From Modestobacter roseus (GTDB taxonomy: Bacteria > Actinomycetota > Actinomycetes > Mycobacteriales > Geodermatophilaceae), in NCBI RefSeq assembly GCF_007994135.1, contig NZ_VLKF01000001.1, forward strand, positions 558,001 to 622,000: a stretch of DNA of 64,000 nucleotides. The letters are read 5' to 3'. Within the stretch, counting starts at the first letter, position 1, and each line of letters opens with the position of its first letter. A program made the translations under genes and the position numbers. A model generated the notes under the pieces. The model did no database searches. It saw only the letters and a program-made list of their open reading frames with translations, and had not been told where the DNA came from. Of this stretch, positions 59,712-64,000 are shown one piece after another.

Positions 59712-62700
59712 GTGGCCGACCGCATCGACGAGAACGACAGCACCACCGAGGCGAACGAGGCCCAGCCGCCCGTCGCCCCGGACTCCACGGGGACCGGCTC
59801 GGTACACGAGCCGGACACCCTGACCGAGGGCTCGGCCGAGGAGCCCGAGGAGGAGACCCCGGCCGAGGACGAGACCGTCCAGGACGCGGTCGCCGAGACC
59901 ACCGGCGCCGTCCCGGCGGAGCCCCGGTCGGTCGACGAGCCCGAGCCCGAGGCCCCGCGCTTCGGTGCCCAGTTCAGCTCCCCGGAGCCGACCGCCGTCA
60001 CCGCGCGTCCCCGCCGGCGGGCCACCCGTCCGGCGCTGGCCGCCGACCCCGACTCGGTGGCCCCGGCGCCGTCGGCCCCGCCCGTGGCGCCGGCCTTCGT
60101 CAGCTTCATGGCCCCGCCGGAGCCGGAGGCCGTGTCCCCGCGCCGGCGCAGCCGCCGCACCGAGGCCGAGTCCCCGGCCGATCCGGAGGCCGCGTCCCCG
60201 GCCGACCGCGACGAGCAGCCGGCCGCACCGGCCCGCCGGTCCCGTCGGCGCCGTCCCGCGGACGCCGAGGACGCTCCGGCCGAGGACGTCACCGCCCCCG
60301 CCGTCGCCGAGCCTCGGGCCGACCGCTCCGACGACGACCAGGACACCGACGACCAGGACACCGACGAGCAGGACACCGACGAGCGCGACAGCGATGACCG
60401 CGACGGCGACGACGGCGGCTCGGCCAGCAGCCGGCGCCGCCGCCGAGGCCGTCGTGGTCGTGGCCGTGGCCGGTCCGGTGACGACGCGGCCGACACCGAC
60501 GACGACGCCTCCGAGCAGTCCACCGGCGAGCCCCGCCGGGACGCTGCTCAGGACGGCGAGGGCGCCGAGGAGTCCGGCAGCGCCGACGACTCCGACGACA
60601 ACGACGACGCCGAGGGTGGCAGCGGGTCCAGCACCCGGCGCCGGCGGCGGCGTCGTCGCCGGGGGAGCAGCGGCGAGGGCGCTGACGACACCGCCGAGGA
60701 CGCCGACGACCGCCCCGAGCGGGCCGGCCGCAACGGCCGGGTCAGCAGCGAGGACGACGTCAAGGGCGTGGCCGGCTCGACCCGGCTGGAGGCCAAGCGC
60801 CAGCGCCGCCGGGAGGGTCGCGACGGTGGTCGCCGCCGTGCGCCGATCCTCACCGAGTCCGAGTTCCTCGCCCGCCGCGAGGCCGTCGACCGGGCCATGG
60901 TCATCCGCCAGCAGGGCGAGCGCACCCAGATCGCCGTCCTCGAGGACGACGTCCTGGTCGAGCACTACGTCACCCAGGCGCAGGCGACCTCGTTCGCCGG
61001 CAACGTCTACCTCGGCCGCGTGCAGAACGTGCTGCCCAGCATGGAGGCGGCCTTCGTCGACATCGGCAAGGGGCGCAACGCCGTCCTGTACGCCGGTGAG
61101 GTCAACTGGGACGCCGCCGGCCTGACCGGCAAGTCGCGGTCGATCGAGACCGCGCTGAAGTCCGGCGACAAGGTCCTGGTGCAGGTCACCAAGGACCCGA
61201 TCGGCCACAAGGGCGCCCGGCTCACCCAGCAGGTCAACCTGCCCGGCCGGTTCCTGGTCTACGTGCCCGGCGGCTCGATGACCGGCATCAGCCGGAAGCT
61301 GCCGGACAAGGAGCGCACCCGGCTCAAGGACATCCTCAAGAAGATCGTCCCCGAGGACGCCGGTGTGATCATCCGGACCGCGGCGGAGGGCGCCTCGGAG
61401 GAGGAGCTCACCCGCGACGTGGCCCGGCTGCAGGCGCAGTGGGAGGTCATCCAGACCAAGGCGGCCTCCACCAGCAGCGCCCCGACGCTGCTCTACGGCG
61501 AGCCGGACCTGGCGATCCGGGTGATCCGAGACGTCTTCAACGAGGACTTCAAGCGGCTGGTCGTGCAGGGCGACGACGCGTGGGACACCGTCGAGGCCTA
61601 CGTCGCGCACGTCTCCCCGGAGCTCTCCGAGCGGCTGCAGCGCTACACCGGTACCGGTGACGTCTTCCGCGACCTGCGGATCGACGAGCAGCTGGCCAAG
61701 GCGCTGGACCGCAAGGTCTGGCTGCCCTCCGGTGGCTCGCTGGTCATCGACCGCACCGAGGCGATGACCGTGGTCGACGTCAACACCGGGAAGTTCACCG
61801 GCTCCGGGGGCAACCTGGAGCAGACGGTCACCCGGAACAACATCGAGGCCGCCGAGGAGATCGTCCGCCAGCTGCGGCTGCGCGACATCGGCGGGATCAT
61901 CGTCATCGACTTCATCGACATGGTCCTGGAGAGCAACCGCGACCTGGTCCTGCGGCGGCTGACCGAGTGCCTGGGGCGCGACCGCACCAAGCACCAGGTC
62001 GCCGAGGTCACCTCGCTGGGCCTGGTGCAGATGACCCGCAAGCGGGTCGGCCAGGGCCTGCTGGAGGTCTTCTCCGAGCCGTGCGAGCACTGCCGTGGCC
62101 GGGGTGTGCTGGTGCACACCGACCCGGTCGACGACAAGAAGCGCTCGGGCGGGAACGGCGGCGGCAACGGGAACGGCGGCGGGAACGGGAACGGCAACGG
62201 CGGCGGGAGCGGCGGCGGCCGCAACCGCGACCAGCAGCGCGCCGACAACGCCGGCAGGAGCTCGGGCAAGGACCAGTCCAAGGACCAGTCCAAGGACCAG
62301 GGCGGGGACCAGGGCAGGGACCAGGGCAGGGAGTCGGGCCGGGAGTCGCGGCCGGACCCCTCCGCCGCGGAGGCCGGTGTCGCCGCCGAGGCCACGCCGT
62401 CGGACGAGACGTCCGGCGCGGTGGCCGGCGCTGCGGCCGCCGGCGAGGAGCTGGGCGGCGAGTCCGGCTCCGAGGGACGCAGCAGCCGGCGCAGCCGAGG
62501 ACGACGTGGGCGCGGGCAGTCCGGTGAGGCCCGGGCGGCCGAGGACGCGGCGGTGCTCGCCGCCGCCGGCGAGTCCGGTGCCGCGGCGACGCCGGAGCCG
62601 GCCGAGTCGGGCAGCGACGCGCAGCCCGAGGCGGCCACCCCCGACACGCTGCTGGCCGGTCGCATCGCCGACACCCCGCTGGCCCCCGCGGTCGGGCGGG

Positions 62701-63098
62701 ACGAGGTGGCCACGGGCCTGCAGGAGGCTTCGCAGGACGCCTCCCAGCCCGTCCGGGGGTCCCAGCCGATGGCGGCGCCGGACGCACCGGTCCCGCCGGT
62801 CGTCGTGGCGCCGCTGCCGGTGGCCGAGCCGGCGCAGTCGGCTCCTGAGGCCACGGCTCCTGAGACCACGGCTCCTGAGACCACGGCTCCTGAGACCACG
62901 GCTCCTGAGACCACGGCTCCTGAGACCACGGCTCCTGAGACCACGGCTCCCGAGGCCGTGGCTCCCGAGGCCGTGGCTCCCGAGGCCGTGGCTCCCGAGG
63001 CCGCAGCTCCCGAGGTCGTGGCGCCCGAGGCTGCCGCGCCCGCACGGCCGCGTCGTCGCCGGGCGGCGTCCCGCCCGGCGGGGCCGCCGGCCTCGTAG
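59712..63098 (+). CDS. rne: Ribonuclease E/G
   Basis: A 1128-residue endoribonuclease initiating mRNA decay and rRNA/tRNA processing. The first 370 residues are an acidic, low-complexity extension with Arg-rich patches ([25 protein letters not shown]) likely to bind RNA. The catalytic core has an S1 domain (from about 412), the DNase I-like site with Asp689 (VVDVNTGKF) and Asp733 (VIDFIDM), and a Zn-link CEHC (791-794). Residues from about 810 are Gly/Asn-rich then Ala/Pro-rich, ending in a 5-residue APExx repeat coded by a 15-base tandem array. GTG 59712 follows AGGAGG. It lies upstream of rplU-rpmA, the conserved actinobacterial order. Confidence 0.94.
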   Translation: MADRIDENDSTTEANEAQPPVAPDSTGTGSVHEPDTLTEGSAEEPEEETPAEDETVQDAVAETTGAVPAEPRSVDEPEPEAPRFGAQFSSPEPTAVTARPRRRATRPALAADPDSVAPAPSAPPVAPAFVSFMAPPEPEAVSPRRRSRRTEAESPADPEAASPADRDEQPAAPARRSRRRRPADAEDAPAEDVTAPAVAEPRADRSDDDQDTDDQDTDEQDTDERDSDDRDGDDGGSASSRRRRRGRRGRGRGRSGDDAADTDDDASEQSTGEPRRDAAQDGEGAEESGSADDSDDNDDAEGGSGSSTRRRRRRRRRGSSGEGADDTAEDADDRPERAGRNGRVSSEDDVKGVAGSTRLEAKRQRRREGRDGGRRRAPILTESEFLARREAVDRAMVIRQQGERTQIAVLEDDVLVEHYVTQAQATSFAGNVYLGRVQNVLPSMEAAFVDIGKGRNAVLYAGEVNWDAAGLTGKSRSIETALKSGDKVLVQVTKDPIGHKGARLTQQVNLPGRFLVYVPGGSMTGISRKLPDKERTRLKDILKKIVPEDAGVIIRTAAEGASEEELTRDVARLQAQWEVIQTKAASTSSAPTLLYGEPDLAIRVIRDVFNEDFKRLVVQGDDAWDTVEAYVAHVSPELSERLQRYTGTGDVFRDLRIDEQLAKALDRKVWLPSGGSLVIDRTEAMTVVDVNTGKFTGSGGNLEQTVTRNNIEAAEEIVRQLRLRDIGGIIVIDFIDMVLESNRDLVLRRLTECLGRDRTKHQVAEVTSLGLVQMTRKRVGQGLLEVFSEPCEHCRGRGVLVHTDPVDDKKRSGGNGGGNGNGGGNGNGNGGGSGGGRNRDQQRADNAGRSSGKDQSKDQSKDQGGDQGRDQGRESGRESRPDPSAAEAGVAAEATPSDETSGAVAGAAAAGEELGGESGSEGRSSRRSRGRRGRGQSGEARAAEDAAVLAAAGESGAAATPEPAESGSDAQPEAATPDTLLAGRIADTPLAPAVGRDEVATGLQEASQDASQPVRGSQPMAAPDAPVPPVVVAPLPVAEPAQSAPEATAPETTAPETTAPETTAPETTAPETTAPETTAPEAVAPEAVAPEAVAPEAAAPEVVAPEAAAPARPRRRRAASRPAGPPAS
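62841..63035 (+). repeat. 15-base tandem repeat array within rne
   Basis: Thirteen consecutive 15-base units of the form GCTCCTGAGACCACG encode A-P-E-x-x. Units 2-7 (62856-62945) are identical; units 8-10 share GCTCCCGAGGCCGTG; the last three have drifted. The identity gradient suggests recent expansion in the middle by slippage. Confidence 0.95.
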
Positions 63099-63298
63099 CC
63101 GGGCCGGCCCACAGGCCACGTTCGACCCGGACGGCCGGGCTCGGGTACGCTGGCCGGGTTGCCGCTGCGCGGAGGCACGTCGAGTGCCCGGCGCTTCACC
63201 TCAGCAGAGGTCGGCGGCCCGTCCAGCACCTGGCCACCGTGCCGGAGTGCGTGCAGGACACAGTGCTGGATACGTAGGAACCGATCGAGGAGTCAGTG

Positions 63299-63610
63299 GT
63301 GTACGCAGTCGTCAAGGCCGGTGGAGCGCAGCACAAGGTGGGTGTCGGTGACACGTTCACCATCAACCGCCTCGCCGGGGAGGCCGGTGACACGATCACC
63401 CTTCCGGCCCTGCTGCTGGTCGACGGCGACACCGTCACCACCGACGCGCAGGCGCTGGCCGGCGTGACCGTGACCGGCGAGATCGTCGAGCACGGCAAGG
63501 GCCCGAAGATCAAGATCCACAAGTTCAAGAACAAGACCGGGTACCACAAGCGGCAGGGGCACCGTCAGCCCCTGACCAGCGTCGTGGTCCGCGACATCAC
63601 GAAGGGCTGA
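63299..63610 (+). CDS. rplU: 50S ribosomal protein L21
   Basis: A 103-residue protein matching family length. [17 protein letters not shown] and the C-terminal [24 protein letters not shown] are hallmark L21 stretches. GTG 63299 is preferred over GTG 63296 because GAGGAG ends six bases before it. A -10-like TACGCT lies at 63146-63151, leaving a leader of roughly 140 bases. It lies 7 bases ahead of rpmA. Confidence 0.97.
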   Translation: MYAVVKAGGAQHKVGVGDTFTINRLAGEAGDTITLPALLLVDGDTVTTDAQALAGVTVTGEIVEHGKGPKIKIHKFKNKTGYHKRQGHRQPLTSVVVRDITKG

Positions 63611-63617
63611 CGACGAC

Positions 63618-63893
63618 ATGGCACACAAGAAGGGCGCCTCGTCCTCACGCAACGGCCGCGACTCGAACGCCCAGCGCCTGGGCGTGAAGCGGTTCGGCGG
63701 TCAGGTCGTCAAGGCCGGCGAGATCATCGTCCGCCAGCGCGGCACCCACTTCCACCCGGGTCTCGGCGTCGGCCGGGGCAAGGACGACACGCTGTTCGCG
63801 CTCGTCCCCGGCTCGGTGACCTTCGGGTTCCGCCGTGGTCGTCGCGAGGTCGCGATCTCGGCCGTCCCGGCCCGCGAGACCGTCTCGGCCTGA
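63618..63893 (+). CDS. rpmA: 50S ribosomal protein L27
   Basis: A 91-residue protein near the peptidyl-transferase centre. [31 protein letters not shown] and [10 protein letters not shown] are diagnostic. No Firmicutes-style cleaved N-terminal extension is present. ATG 63618. It is the last gene of the rplU-rpmA unit, followed by a strong terminator. Confidence 0.98.
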   Translation: MAHKKGASSSRNGRDSNAQRLGVKRFGGQVVKAGEIIVRQRGTHFHPGLGVGRGKDDTLFALVPGSVTFGFRRGRREVAISAVPARETVSA

Positions 63894-63920
63894 GCACCAC
63901 CCAGTTCCACCAGCTCTGAG

Positions 63921-63953
63921 GGGTGGCGGCGCCGGACTCCGGCGCCGCCACCC
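63921..63953 (+). terminator. Terminator of rplU-rpmA
   Basis: A perfect 15-base stem, GGGTGGCGGCGCCGG pairing with CCGGCGCCGCCACCC, has a 3-base loop and is followed by a pyrimidine-rich GTTTCCCTTTCC. It starts 27 bases after the rpmA stop. The remaining 47 bases of the window hold no complete feature. Confidence 0.93.
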
Positions 63954-64000
63954 GTTTCCCTTTCCGGACAGTTCGGCCGTAACGCAGAGAGGCGGCGATC

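Noticed and set aside
62841-63035. Regular repeats that might suggest a CRISPR array
   Set aside because: Units are contiguous 15-mers in a coding frame without spacers.
58869-63119. Very long open frame antisense to rne with many SHGLGS/RGLRS repeats
   Set aside because: It is the reverse reading of the GC-rich rne gene and its 15-base tandem array; the plus-strand frame has clear RNase E motifs.

Overview
The window is chromosomal DNA of a high-GC actinobacterium. Start codons are often GTG, and the gene order tig-clpP1-clpP2-clpX ... folC-DUF4233 ... ndk ... rne-rplU-rpmA is classic for the phylum. The overall flavour resembles Geodermatophilaceae (Blastococcus, Modestobacter, Geodermatophilus), but this placement is inference.

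Positions 1-14.6 kb hold a sugar-acid and glycoside locus: a GH2 beta-galactosidase (cut by the window edge), beta-glucuronidase UidA, an MFS sugar transporter, a tightly coupled uxaC-uxuB-gluconokinase operon, a LarA-family nickel-pincer racemase/epimerase, a LacI regulator and a GH3 beta-glucosidase. No mannonate dehydratase (UxuA), KDG kinase or KDPG aldolase is present. D-mannonate, the UxuB product, is the C2 epimer of D-gluconate, the gluconokinase substrate. The simplest reading is that the LarA homologue epimerises mannonate to gluconate, giving a dehydratase-free route: glucuronide > glucuronate > fructuronate > mannonate > gluconate > 6-phosphogluconate. The genes that make the LarA cofactor (larE, larB, larC) lie 10-17 kb downstream in the same window, interleaved with xylose isomerase and two GtrA paralogues (one frameshifted). 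This is the most interesting system here.

Positions 14.6-20.9 kb hold an IS110-family insertion sequence, an SDR-TetR unit, and a TetR gene divergent from an internally duplicated membrane protein, with clear palindromic operators. Positions 20.9-36.5 kb carry the lar cofactor genes, a LuxR-type two-component system with a decayed kinase fragment, an MMPL exporter, a chemotaxis receptor, a TetR gene facing a KstD-like flavoprotein across a perfect operator, and a MarR regulator.

Positions 36.5-44.5 kb look like a defence island: a PLD-nuclease protein with an EVE-like C-terminus, a HEPN-type protein with a small upstream gene, and a single-chain type ISP restriction-modification enzyme of about 1600 residues. 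It ends in att-like repeats next to a tRNA-Gly gene. From 44.5 kb to the end the window is core genome: tRNA-Gly, tRNA-Pro, trigger factor, the Clp protease genes, a divergent valS/folC pair, a small HTH/Clp-N operon with twin operators, ndk, a TIGR03960/TIGR03936-type radical SAM pair, RNase E/G, and ribosomal proteins L21 and L27 ending at a strong terminator.
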